DNA of 64,000 nt from Dasyornis broadbenti. Taxonomy: Eukaryota > Chordata > Aves > Passeriformes > Dasyornithidae. Shown piece after piece: positions 1 through 12,200 of the stretch. The position numbers and the translations under genes are program-made. The number at the start of each line of letters is the position of its first letter. Positions within the stretch are counted from its first letter, which is position 1. Location of the stretch: positions 181,702 through 245,701 of the forward strand of contig VZRN01001112.1 of NCBI GenBank assembly GCA_013397935.1. Reading direction: 5' to 3'. The notes below the pieces were generated by a model. The model searched no databases and was not told the origin of the DNA. It saw only the letters and a program-made list of their open reading frames with translations.

Positions 1-266
1 CAAAGTGTGATGTGAGTGAGGTAAACGGTCCCGGAGCGGCGCAGCCGGACAGCCGGCGGCTCCGGCAAAACCCCCCGGGCTAAAGCTTTTCTGCCTGGAA
101 AAGGAAAATCCAACAACACGAGAACAAGGGCGGAGTCCAGCGAGACCCCGGTGAGACCCCAGAGGAACCCTGGCAAGACCTCGGGCGAGATCCCAGAAGA
201 CCCCGGTGAGCCCCGCTGTGACCCCGTCACCCTCACGGGATGTGAGGGGCCTGAGGCTCCGGGGCG
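1..266 (-). other. ARID3A: ARID3A 3' UTR, 5' portion
   Basis: The stop codon is at 267-269 on the minus strand, so lower coordinates should be 3' UTR of the last exon. I saw no minus-strand poly(A) signal here, so the UTR probably continues beyond the window. Confidence 0.6.
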
Positions 267-3200
267 TTAAGGCGAAGCGCTGTTGGAGGTAGAGCTGGGG
301 GGCACGGCCAGGCCAGCCGGGGCGGGGGGCACGTTCCCACCGCCGCCGCCGCTCCCCACCCCGCTGCCGCCGCTGCTCCGGCTGCTGCCGCCGTTGCCTT
401 TGCTGTAGGCAGAGGAGGAGGAGGAAGAAGAGGAGGAAGGGCCGGGCGTCTGGGCAAACAGCACACCTGGGGAGAGAGCAAGGGCCTGAGCTGATGGGTG
501 CCACGGCCATGCCATGGAATGGGGTGAAGGGCGGCAGGAGTGTGGCCTGGGGCAGTCCCACCCACGGCAGTGGGGGCCGGGGGAGCCCCTCACCTGTGTA
601 GACAATCCCGTTGATCTCCACGGACATGCTGATGCTGTTGGTGCCGTTGCTGCTGGCGGCAGCAGCGTCTGGGCGGTTCTCTGCCGGGGAGAGCCGCGTT
701 ACGGAGCCTGCCGGGGCCGGGGACTCGGCCAGGGCGGGCAGCCGGGGCCGGCACTGACCTGGCGAGCGCGTGCCCTGGCTGTTGATGCGGATGCTCATGG
801 GCAGCTGGGCCGTCATGGCCAGGAGGTTCTGCTGCAGTGCCCGCTGCATCAACCGCTGCTGCTCGTCCGTCACCAGCGCCAGCTTCTTCTCTGGGGGCTC
901 CCCTGACTCCAGCTTCTCCCGCAGCTGCTCCAGCGCTGCAGCCTGGGCAGCCGCCGCCACCTGCACCGCAGCCGCCTGCGCGGCCACCACAGGGTGCCCG
1001 GCCAGCGACACCGGGAGCCGGCTGGGCATGGAGATGGGGATGGGAGAGTCCTCCTCTGCCGGGGGAGCAGGTGTCAGGGATGGGAACACAGGGGTAGGTG
1101 GGTGCCACCACCCCAGTGTGTCCCCAGCCCTGGCACAAGGTGCCAGGGGCTCCCAGCACTTTCAAAGGTCAGAGATGGGTGAGTGGAATCAGGGTCCCAG
1201 TCTGAGCCCAAGGAGGGGAGAGAGCACCACCCCCCTGCCCACTTCCCCCAGCTCTGCCCCTTATTCCCGGTGCCACGAGGGGGCCTCAGCTTGCACCACC
1301 CAGACCCCGCAGCAGCTGAACCCGAGAGCAGCCAGACCCCACAGCAGCTTTTACCTTTCTTGATCTTCTGGCCTGGTGCGATGGCCCCACCGTTGGTGGC
1401 TGATGCCAGCCCCAGCGCTGGCACTGGCAGCTTGGGCGAGGAGAGGAGGCCGTGTGTGCCGCCAGGTGAGTAGGCGAAGAGGGAGCCGCCAAAGCCCTGC
1501 CGCCGGCCCTCCCGGCGGTTGCTGTCGATGGCCGCCTGCAGCTCGTTGGGGTTGCTCAGCCCGCGCTTTTCACACTCGTAGGGGTACAGGTACTTCATGT
1601 ACCTGCAGCCAGATGGGACACGGGCAGGGATGGTGAGGGTGACACAGTGGATGGGCACCCCTTCCCGTGTGCCAGCCCATCCCTCCCTCCCTCCCCACTG
1701 CTCCCACACAGGGCTGTGCTGAGCCCCCCTCCCTGCTGTGCTGAGTCGCCACCCCCCGCCCAAGGCAGACGGACCCCTGAAGGCTCGCACCCTCCCCTCC
1801 CTTCCCCTCCCCTCCCAGCCCCTGCTCACTGGGTGCGCAGGGTGAAGGCAGCGCTGGTGATGGAGGTGGGCAGGCTCAGCCCCTTGGTGATCTCCCGCCA
1901 CAGCTTCTTGTTGATGACCTCCACCAGACCCCCCTTCTCAGTCACCAGTGTGTACAGCATGTACAGGTCCAGCACCTGCTTGGCCATGATGGGGATCCGG
2001 TTCACGGGGGTCCCTGGGGAGCGGTGGAAGGAGAGAGCGGCTCTGGGGTGCTGCTTTCTTACTCAAAGAGGTGGGCAGCTGCCGAGACCCCTGCGGGGCA
2101 GTGGAGGGGCTGGGGGGCTCTTGCTCCTCCCTCCCCTTCCACCGTTCCCTTCTTCCCCCCCGGGCCCTCCCGCTGAGTTTAGCCCCGAACAAAGGAAACA
2201 GAAACTCGCAGTTTCCAGCCACAGCCCCAGCGTGGCCGAGCCGGTTCCTCGGGCTGAGCCGGCACCCGGCAACGCGAGTTATTTATAACGGGGGCGGCAC
2301 AATCTGGCTGTGAGGGTCTCCCGTGAGCCGGGGGGCTCATCCGTCCAGCATGGGGAGGGGGCTGGCAGCACCTGCTCCCTTGGGGGGGGTCTCTGCCCTC
2401 CCAGCCCTGTGGTGAGGGGGCTCTGGGGGACCCCAAGGGATACAGGTGGAGTGACCCCAGGGGATGCAGGTAGAGGGACTGCAGGGGACACAGCCAGGGG
2501 GACCCCAGGTGACACAGCCAGGGGATAGAACACAGCCAAGGGAACTCTGGGGGACCCAGCAAGCAGCCCGAGCCCCCCCGCACAGGCACACGTGCCTTCC
2601 CAGTGGCGTCTGACAAAGGGCCGGAGCCAGCCCTGTGTCAGCACTTCCAGCACTGTTTTCCACGCAGGAACCAGACCCTTGAGCCGGAGATCGTTTGGCT
2701 TTCAGCCCTTCCCACCCCCGGTCCCTGCACTGTGGCCTCTCCCCCAGCAGAGTGAGGGGGCAGTGAGAGGCTTTGCCCCCTGCAATAACCCACGGAATGG
2801 GCAGAGAGGGGGACACAGCCAGGGGTGTTGTGTGCGGGGGACCCTGTGGGGAGGGGCAGCAGGTCTGGGTGCGATGGTGCAGGGATGGGGGCGAGGAGGG
2901 GCCGCAGGCGCTGGATCCAGCCCAGCAGGTTTGACCCGGCTATGCTGAGGGGTTAAAGATTAACCAGCAGCTCAGCCGGAGCCATGACCTTGGGGCAGTA
3001 ATGAGGGGCAAGGGAATGAACCCCCGGCCCTGGGGGGATGTGAGCAGTGCAGGGTGAGTGTGGTGGAGCACGGTGGGCACACGATGGGTGCAGGGGCATG
3101 GGGTGGGCGCGCAGCTGGGGGCTCACCTCGCTTCTGCATGAAGCTGAAGAGGTCGTCCAGGAACTCCTTCCTCCTAGGGTCACCATCCAGCTCGTACAGC

Positions 3201-6200
3201 TGTGCAGGAAGGGGAGAGAGATGCTCAGAAACCCTTAATCCACGTGTCCCCCACCCCTGAGACCCCCAGCTCCCACTGCAGCAGCCCTGTGGCTCGAGGT
3301 CTTCAGCTCACAGGACACTAAATGGCTCGGGGGTGTCCCCGCACGGGGCTGGGGGTTCCCTGGGGTTCCTGCAGCTTGGGCTGACCTGTGCCCTGCTGTG
3401 CCATTCCCTGCCCACCCTGCTCACAGCTCAGCTCTGGGACACTGGTGTTGGGATCTGGGCTGGAGTGGCTCTCAGGCTGCCAACACTGTGCTCGGCCCTG
3501 GCTCCTCCCGGGAATGCTGATCCCAGTTATTTTTAGCATCCACTGCCTGCTCAGCACAGCAACGCTTCAGCATGGTCCCTCCTCCGTGCCTGGGGTGCCA
3601 CAGGGAGCCAGGGCCGGGAGTCAGTGGTGGGAGCCAGTGCCTCGCGTGCCTTGGCATGAGCTCATGTGCCACGGCACTGCAGGGACGTCTCCTGCACTGG
3701 GGCAGGCAGAGCTGGGCCAGGCTCTGACACTCTGCAGCTCAAGCACCAGTTCTGCTGGGGCATCTTCAGCTGGGACCCCCCACCCCGGCACATTCCTGCC
3801 TGATTTATGGTGCAGGATCTGCCGGTTGAAGCGCCCGGCATGCCAGAGGCACACACCACACCACGCCAGGCCATGCAGCCTCTCCTGAGGCCCAGCACTG
3901 TTTCTGCTGGGAGGCTGGTGGATAATCCATCCACATCCTGGGAAGGGTGTTGGAGCAGGGGCTGTGGGGGCAGGCGCTGCCCAGACACCACAGGGGTGGC
4001 TGTCACAGCTCTGCTTTTCTCAGTGACAACTCTGAACAACTGCCAGTGGGGCCAGGGGGCTGGGAGGGGCCTATAAATACCCCCCTGTAATACTCCAGGC
4101 ACGCACTGCGGGGCCACCGCTGCTGGTCACTGGGTCACCAGTGTGTCCATTCCCTCCATGGCGTTGCCCTGTGGCACCAGGACCGCGGGCAGGTGGATGG
4201 GTGGGCATCGTTCTGGCTATGAGCAAGGGGTGTGAGCCCCCTCCTCCTGCTGCCCCCCAGGGAGGATCCAGATCCAGCAGGGCTGGACTTGCCTGCTGGC
4301 GCCGATCAAAGGGATCAATGGGGCCTCGTGATAAGCAGGGCCATAAACCCCCCCAGTTCCCCTGGGAAACTCGGCAGGCTCGACCAGCCCAGAGCACAAC
4401 CCCAGGGCAAGGGCAGGAGCCACCGGCACCACCGGCAGAGACCCCCAAAGCCCCTCGCCCACCCCAGTGTCCCAGCAAGGGGTCTGATGTGGGACTGTGG
4501 TGTGGGGGGAGAGAGCCATGGCACAGCAGCACTGCCATGGTTTTTGGGGCTGAGCTGCACTGGCTGCTTGTGCCAGCCGAGGGATGTTGGGCCGGCGTCA
4601 ATCCAGCCTCCCCCATTTCCTTGTGTGGCTCCAAAAGCCACACACAGAGAAAGGGGTTCGCCAGCGCCCAATCCTGCAGCATGCAGAGCCATCCTGGGGA
4701 AGGGCCAAACGTGCCGGTTCATCCACTGCCACGACCCTCGGCACTGTGAGCCCCGCCTGGGCTCAGTCCCGAGGGGAACGGACACGTTTAAGAGGATGAA
4801 AGAAAATTAACCGTCAGCTGAGGAGAGCGTGGCAGTCGGGACAGGGGGATTAGTGGAAGCAGAGGGCAGCTGCCCCGTGTACTGTTCTTCCACCAGCCCC
4901 GGTGGTCCCACACCAATCTCAGCTGGCTGCAGCCACTCTCACCCCTGCCCAACTGGGATGAAGCCATGGGGGTCCCCAGGGACGGTGGGCAGAGGGATCC
5001 CCGTTCCTGCCCGGTGACCTCACAGCCCTGCCCTGCCACAGCTGCTGGGCAAAGGATGTTGCACAAGCCGCCGCTGGCGGTTACCAGTGAGACTTTGACA
5101 GCTTCGCTGCACTTGGCAGCTGCTCACTGACCACTGCAGTGCCAGAGCACAGAAAGAGGCTCCCCTTGGGACCTCCTCAAACCCTGGTTTAGCTCTGCCA
5201 CTGCCAGCAGACCCAACCACCAGCGATGGGCACCTGCTCAAGGTGCTCGTCCGGCAGTGCTGTAGGCAAGGACATGCCCAGCCATGGCCGGGACATGCCT
5301 GGTGTGCACCGTGGTGTGTGACGGAGTTGCATTTGCTGACCTGCCCCTGTCACCCCTAACCACTCCTACTCCCCCTTGTCCCTGGGCACAGGCAGGACGC
5401 GGAAGGGGACAGAGACAAGTGAATCCCGGCAGCCCCTCTCAAGATTTCCTTGCATTGACGCCATCCACAGCCAACGGCAAAGCAGCCGGCACCCCATGAG
5501 CCTCAACGGCAGCACAGGACAGCTGGGACAGGGGGTTCAAAATGCAAATTGAGGAACAGAAACATTCCGGTTTCAGCAACATGTGAAACCCAGTGTGCAG
5601 CTGAGCTTGGCACAGGCCAGCAGCTGCTGGCACTGCTGCACTGAAATCAGCAGGTGTTGAGTCTTGTGCCTGCCTGGTGCTGATCCCTGCCCAGTGCCCG
5701 TGCCCTGCTTCCTGCTTTCAACCCTGCATTCTGCTCAGCTCAAAGCCAGTTCCTCACAGGGACATGCGGCGTCTCAGTGCTTGGTGCAAAGGTACCGGCA
5801 GGCAGGAGCCGCGGGCAAGGCCGCCCTGTGCTGCTGAGTCAATACATTTATGTTTCGTAATTAGGGAGGTGGAAACGACTTAATCCATAACGCAGCTGCC
5901 CCAGGAATATCCTCTTACTGTGGGGTCCTCATGGCAGGATGCAGTGCCAGGGGACACTGTGGCACAGCCACTTCAGCCTGGCTGGGGGGGCAGGTGCCCC
6001 CCAGCTGAGAGTCCCCTGGGCTCGGGGATCTGACTCCACGCACCCAGTGCTCCCAGTGCTGCCCTACCCCAGGGTGAATGCTCGATGCCAGTGGCACGGC
6101 TGGCTCTGGCCACAATGTCCTGCCCACCTGGCCACAGCGCAGCCCCTTGGCCCCGGCCCCCGGCCGGCTGAGGACACGGAGCCAGATGGCCGTTGCCAGC

Positions 6201-9200
6201 AGATCTATAATTAAGTGGAGGAGGAATTAGGCAGGCGGTGGGCGGGCGGCCCTGACCCCGGCCCAGCGCCCCGGCAGGATGCCGGCCCGGCGTTTGGTGT
6301 GGATGACTGGATTAATGTTTCAAACCAGATTACAGGAAAATCCCAACCCGCTGGCTTTCAAAGGGCAGGCGGGAGGCGGCCCCTTGGTAATGCCAGGAAT
6401 GTGGGAGAGCCCTCGGCACGGGCGCAGTGCGTGCCGGGGGTCCGACCCCCCGCCCCCGAGCTGGGGCAAGAGGGGGCAATTACAAGCAGGAGAAGAAGCG
6501 CCATTTCACAAGGCTCCGGGAATGCCGGGGGTCATGCTGCTGCCAGGCGAACCTCCCCATTGGCAGGAGTCCCTTGTTCCTTGTCTGCCCCATGAGGCAT
6601 CATGGAGGAGGACTCCGTGTCCCTGCATCCCGCGTCCGAGTTAAAAACACCTCCCCTTCCCCCCTCTCGGTTCCGGGTTTTCAGGCCTCGGGGATTAATT
6701 TTCAAGTTTCTTTTCCATCGCCAGGAAGTGGCGACACTCTCGGTTTTCCTCCTTCTCTCCAAAACCGGTTTGGGACGTGCACACCGTGACGTGAGCCGGG
6801 AGGGGGGACAGGCTGCGCCAAGGGCCACTGCAGCAGGGATGGCGGTTGGTGACAGCCTCCACCTTCCAGGGGCTAAACTCCCCCAAATTCCTTTATTTAT
6901 GGAAAAAACACAACACAGGCAGCGGCGGGGAGAACCCACCCTGTCACGGCAGGTAGCAGGGCCAGGGGTGACAGGCTGAGGGGCTACTTCTCTCCTTTTC
7001 TTTCCTTCCTTCCTCTGGCAGCCCCCGGGGACGCATCCCTTTGTCCTGCGGACAGCCGAGGGGCCACGCTGGGCTGGGGAAGAGCCCGCGCATGCTAAGA
7101 TCTTTAACGTAGAATAAACACATTTATGGCGCGTTTCCCGTCCCACTCCCAGCCCATACACAGCCCCCAGCCTCTGGCATGCTGGGACCCGCAGTGGGGT
7201 CGGAGAGGGCACTTATTCAGAAAAAGAAAGTAATTTGTAAAAACCAGAGCAAAGGATTGGCGAGGGCCCCGGGCCGCGGCGTTTCGGAGGCACAGGGGAT
7301 GTGATTTCCCGTAAGGCGATGGCTGACTCACGGCTGGGGGTGCCCGAGGCCGCAGCCCCTCTCCAGGAACAGCCCCCCCCAGGCATGGGGTGCAGGGTTT
7401 GCTGGGGCCAATCCCTCCCGGTGAAGGGCAAAGGGAGTGTCCAGTCCCGGAGCAGATTCCTGCGCAGATAAAGCGCTCGGCTTAGGTACAGGTCACCCCT
7501 GGCTGTCCCCATCCCTAATCCCCTGCGAGCCCCCCAGGTCACAGCCCCCGGTGGGAAGGGGCTGCTGGGAGCAGGGACGTGTGTGCCCCCTTCCCGAAAT
7601 CCGCCAACACCTTGATCGTGGGGGATGTGCTGGTGGGAGCCTCGCCCAGACGGCCAGGGCCGGCGGTGACTCCACTGACCGGCCCGGCGGGATTCCTGCC
7701 GCCGGAGCATGGCTGGGCTGGGGGGCCGCTTCCGCGGGGGCAGCTGGGGAGGGGTCCCAGGAGCTTCCCGTCGGCACCATTGTTCACACCAGTTCCCAGT
7801 ATTGTCCCCTCCAGGGGGGACATGGCCCAACTGCAGGTGCCTCTTTGCACCAGTGCCTCCACCTCGGGCTGGGGGACGGGATGGGCGAAGTAGCCATCGG
7901 TGCTCGTGCGGCTCAGTGACAAACCCAGTCCCGATCCCCCGCCATCGGTCCGGCAGTCTGGGGGCCCCGATACCACCCGGGATTCACCCGGTGCCCACCT
8001 CCTCCCCACACCGGCTGGAGGAAGGAGTCATGTGGGTGACCCTGGGGGTACGCGGGCAGTGTCACGGCACGGCGGGTGTCACGGCACGGCGGGTGTCCCC
8101 GAGCGGCGGAGGGGACGCTGAATGGGCGAATTAGTCACCGTTTAACCTCCCTGACCCCCCATTGTCCCTGCGCTGTCGGCCGCCCTCCCCACCACGGCCC
8201 GGGCGGCTGTGCCGAGCCAGCCGGCAGCTCCCAGGATCCATGTCCCTGCCGCGGGTCGGACTGACACCAGCTCCCGGGACGGCTGTGCCGCTGCTGTTTG
8301 TTCCCTTCCCACAGAGGAGGAAGCGATTCCTGCTGCCGTGGCGTTTCCAATGGCAGATCGCTGCTGGGCAGCAGCGCGCCAGGCTCTGGCTGGAATCAAA
8401 ACTGGTTCTGTGTCTGCGGACGTGTGGCACAGGCGGCTGAGGGGTCACGGAGGGGGAGCTGTGTGGGGTGTTGTGGCTGTTCCCCCGGCTGGGCCAAGCT
8501 GCTGGCTGGATGGGAGCCAGCCGGGCAGTGGCTCTCCCAGCCCTTGCTGTGTGCATGCTGGTGCATGCCCTTGACACACGCTCGCTATCACACCAGACCT
8601 TGTACAAATATTAATCCAGTGGAGTCAGGCGCTGTTGAGAAAGCTCGTCCGAGGAGGGACACCAGGCCAGCACAGCTCCTGCCACCGGGCAGACCCAGGG
8701 GAGGCGGCAGAGCCTGAGCCACGCAGCACCGAGATGGGGAAACATAGCCAGAGCAGCCAACTCAAACTCTTAGGGCACCTGGTGAGCCCCCAACTTGGGC
8801 TGTCCTTCCTTTGTGACTCCCAAGCCTCACAGGGTGAAGTCCCCGAGGGCTGGAGGCCAACACCCCCATTCAGGAGCTGACCAGGGTGCGGTGGCAGCGG
8901 GGAGCAGCGGCAGCAGCGAGGCCTGGAAGCCAAGACGGAGGTTTAAATTCCACCATATGTAAATGATCGTCTTAGAAGGGGATCGCGGTAAGCCCCGGCA
9001 GATGAGTCACCGGGGCTTCCACCGCCCGCTGGGATTTGGCTAATTGCAAATCTGTTCCTGAAATGCGAGGTCCTGCACCTCTGCCCTCCGTCCACACCAC
9101 AGTGGGGGTACCAGGGCTGCCGTGGGCAGGGCCAGGGTGCATAGAGCCCCTGGGAACCCCACTGCGGAGCTGCTGGAGGAGTTGGAAGGGGTCCAGCAGC

Positions 9201-12200
9201 CGCAGATGGGGTTGACAGGAGCCAGCTGTGGGCTGTCAGCCCCGGGAACCATCACCGTCGAGCTGCTACGGCACTGCTGAAACCTCACAGCTTCCTTGCA
9301 CTGAGGGGAGGGAGGGGTGGTGGGCACTGTTGTGGCACCAGAGTGACAGACCCCATCCCACTGTGGCACCCGAGCAGGAGGCAGCATGGGACAGCATGTC
9401 CCAGGTGCTGGAATCTCCAAAATCAGGCACTGGTGCCCAAGCTGGAGGCTCCACAGTGGATATGGGCAGGAGGTGAAGCACTTTGTTGAAGGGGTTTAGG
9501 GCTGGTACCTGCCTGGGTGCTCCTACTGCCACCTGTACCAGGGTGAGACCCCCGAGCCAGCTGCTCTGATGGGACAGGGAAGTCCTTTCCCAAAACCATT
9601 GCCACAGAAGTGACATGGCCACACCATGGGGGAGCAGGGGACTCTCCTCAGGGGTGAGCCCTGGCCTCCAGCAGCCCCAGCACGGGGTGGATTATCACGA
9701 GCTCCAGCCAGAGTGGGAAACCAGGCACAGGCAGATTAAGTGACCGATAGGAAGGGTCAGGGAGCAGGTCAGGAGCTGAGCCAGGAGCTGCCCCCTGAGC
9801 CCCCAGTCTGGCTGCCCCAGGGGCTCAGAGCAGGGTGCTTCACTAGCCCCAAACCACTCCCCGCTCTGGCCCCTGATTGCAGCACGTCCGGCTGGGCCCT
9901 GGGACCAGCTGCCATTTCTCCTGTGGTTTGGGCCAGAAATAGGGCGATGGAGCAACGCCGCCCTTGCCCAATGCCACTGTGGGGGCAGGGGGCTCTGCTG
10001 ACAAAGGCCCCACTCCCTGTGCTGCTCTTTTCTTTTTTTTTTTTTTTTTTTTTCCCTTTTAAATAAACCCTCATCCCTGTTAGTTCAGCTGTGCTGAGAG
10101 GGGGGGAGGCGGCCGCCACCTCCGCAGCCCTTGAGTCAGCCCGGGGGACTGGGGCATGGAGGGAATGGGGCTCTGAGGGGGCGAGGGGGAAACGAGGCAT
10201 GGGGGAAAAGGGGCTTTGGGGGAACACAAGCAGACGATGCCCAGGCTGGGGGGAGCCAGCCCAGCTCCTGAGACAAGGGCTGTCAGGGGCATGGTCCAGC
10301 CGGACAAAGGCACTGGCTGGGCCCTTGGGGCAGGAAGGACATGCCCCTGTCCCCCACCTCATTAATTATTCCAGGTCTTGTTGGGAGAAATGGCTTCACA
10401 GGGTGCCTGGATGCTGGGAGTAGCACCTGTGAGCACCCAGGCGTCTGGCTGGGGGAGGCACTCGGTGGCTAAGCCGCTCTCGCTGAGAAGTCCCTGACCT
10501 CTGGCCAGGGATCTGGTGGGATTACAGCCCCGGGAATGCTCCCTGAGCACTATGAGCCAATTACCGTGCCAGATCCCTGGCTGGGAGCACCCCTCGGCAG
10601 GCCAGACAGTGGTGCAGGGTGACAGGGGTGATGAGTGTGGGGTGGGGCGGAGGCACAGCCCCTTTTCCCGGGAGGGGTCCACCAGTGACTCCCCCACTGC
10701 CCTGTCCTGCTCAGGTCCCCTTCTTGCCTGCGTTATCTGCTACTGGCCTGGCCAGGCACTGCAATCACCTCCCGGGCACAGCATCACCCAACCAGGGGCC
10801 CCAGGGCACTCCCCGTTATCTGGAAGCCAAAACGCCTCCAGGTGGGGGGTGGTGGCCCCCGGCCGTATGATGACACTCGGGTCCCCCTTCCCCGTGCAGG
10901 GGCCCCCTCGCCCTCCCCGGGGGCGGCTCATCCGCTCGGCTGGCTAATGCAATAAAGCTCTAATCAATATTTTAAAGAAAGTAAATGGACCCTCCTGCCC
11001 TCGTTAAGAGGCCACGGGGCCCCTGCTCTGGCCCCACGCCCCCAGCTGGCTTTGGGCTTTGAAAAGGAGAATAATCCACGGGAGAAAGGGGTTCAGAGGG
11101 GATCCCCCACGCCTTAACCAGCTCCTGGAGATTCAGAGGAGGTCTGGGCTCTCCACTCTTCCAGATCGTCTTGGAAAATCCCAGCTCCACCAGTCATGTG
11201 CACAAGGCTGGTCCGGGCAGAGGGGGGTCCGGTTCCACCCACCCCCGCAGCTCTGCCGAGGTCGTTGAGTTGCTTTCGGTTTATTTCTCCCCCATCATTG
11301 CACTTTGAAACACCGTATCTCGGGGTGCGCTGCACCGCGTGAGATAAGGGCTGAGGTTTTTGTGCCTGTGTGCCACTGGCATGGCTCACAGTTCCCCAAG
11401 ACAAGAAACCTCTTGCCCCACTAAAGCACCAGCACCCCTGGAACCTCCCAGCCAGCACAGACTCTTCCTGGCACCACAATGACTTCTTAAAGCCTTCCTG
11501 AAGCAGAAATGGGGCGTTAAACATCAGCCTGAGGCAGCCACAGTGGGACACCCCAAAAGGAAGCACCCAAAATGAAGAACCCCAAAGGGAACCTGGTGGT
11601 GGCTGCTGCAGCCGGGCGAGCTCAGGGAGACAGATTCCTCAAGCTCCTGCGATGCAGGATGGGGTACCAGCGTGCAGGGTGCCTGTGCCTGAGGGAGTGC
11701 TGGCAGCACAGGAAACTCCAAAAGAGGCAGAGGCCGGAAACTCCAGCTCCAGGGGCTGCCACTGCACCAGGGGCTCCCACTCCCGCTATTAGTGGGGAGC
11801 AGTGATAGCAGTAATGAAACAGAAAGATCAGAGGAGGGATCTTGGGGGGCAGCAGCAGCAGAGCCCCTGCAGAGCCAGGCTGCAGAACTCAGAGCAGTTT
11901 TAACCCCAGCAGCCCCTTGCCAATGGCAGAAGCTCACTGGATTTTTAGCTGTTTTCCGTGGGGAGCCTCCTCCCAACCTAAAAATGCCCCTTTTTCCACT
12001 GAGGAGCCATGGTGCCCTCGGCAGCCGCTGCCCCCGAGCCCCCTGCCGCGTTGGGGGCTCCTTTGTTCTGCTGCCCGCGCCGGCAGCGCCCGGGTCAGGC
12101 CGAGCTGACCTCTGCCTGCGCAGTAGCCGTCCCCAGGGACGGGGAGGTGCCACGCGCCGGCTCCCTAACCTCCCTCACCTCCATAACTCTTCCTCACGCC

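Noticed and set aside
6532..7212. 226-codon minus-strand frame in ARID3A intron 3
   Set aside because: Low-complexity Arg/Pro/Gly composition, no recognisable domain, and located within an intron in GC-rich DNA.
10033..10053. T run as the tail of a retroposed gene or SINE
   Set aside because: No adjoining element body, no target-site duplication and no cDNA-like sequence.
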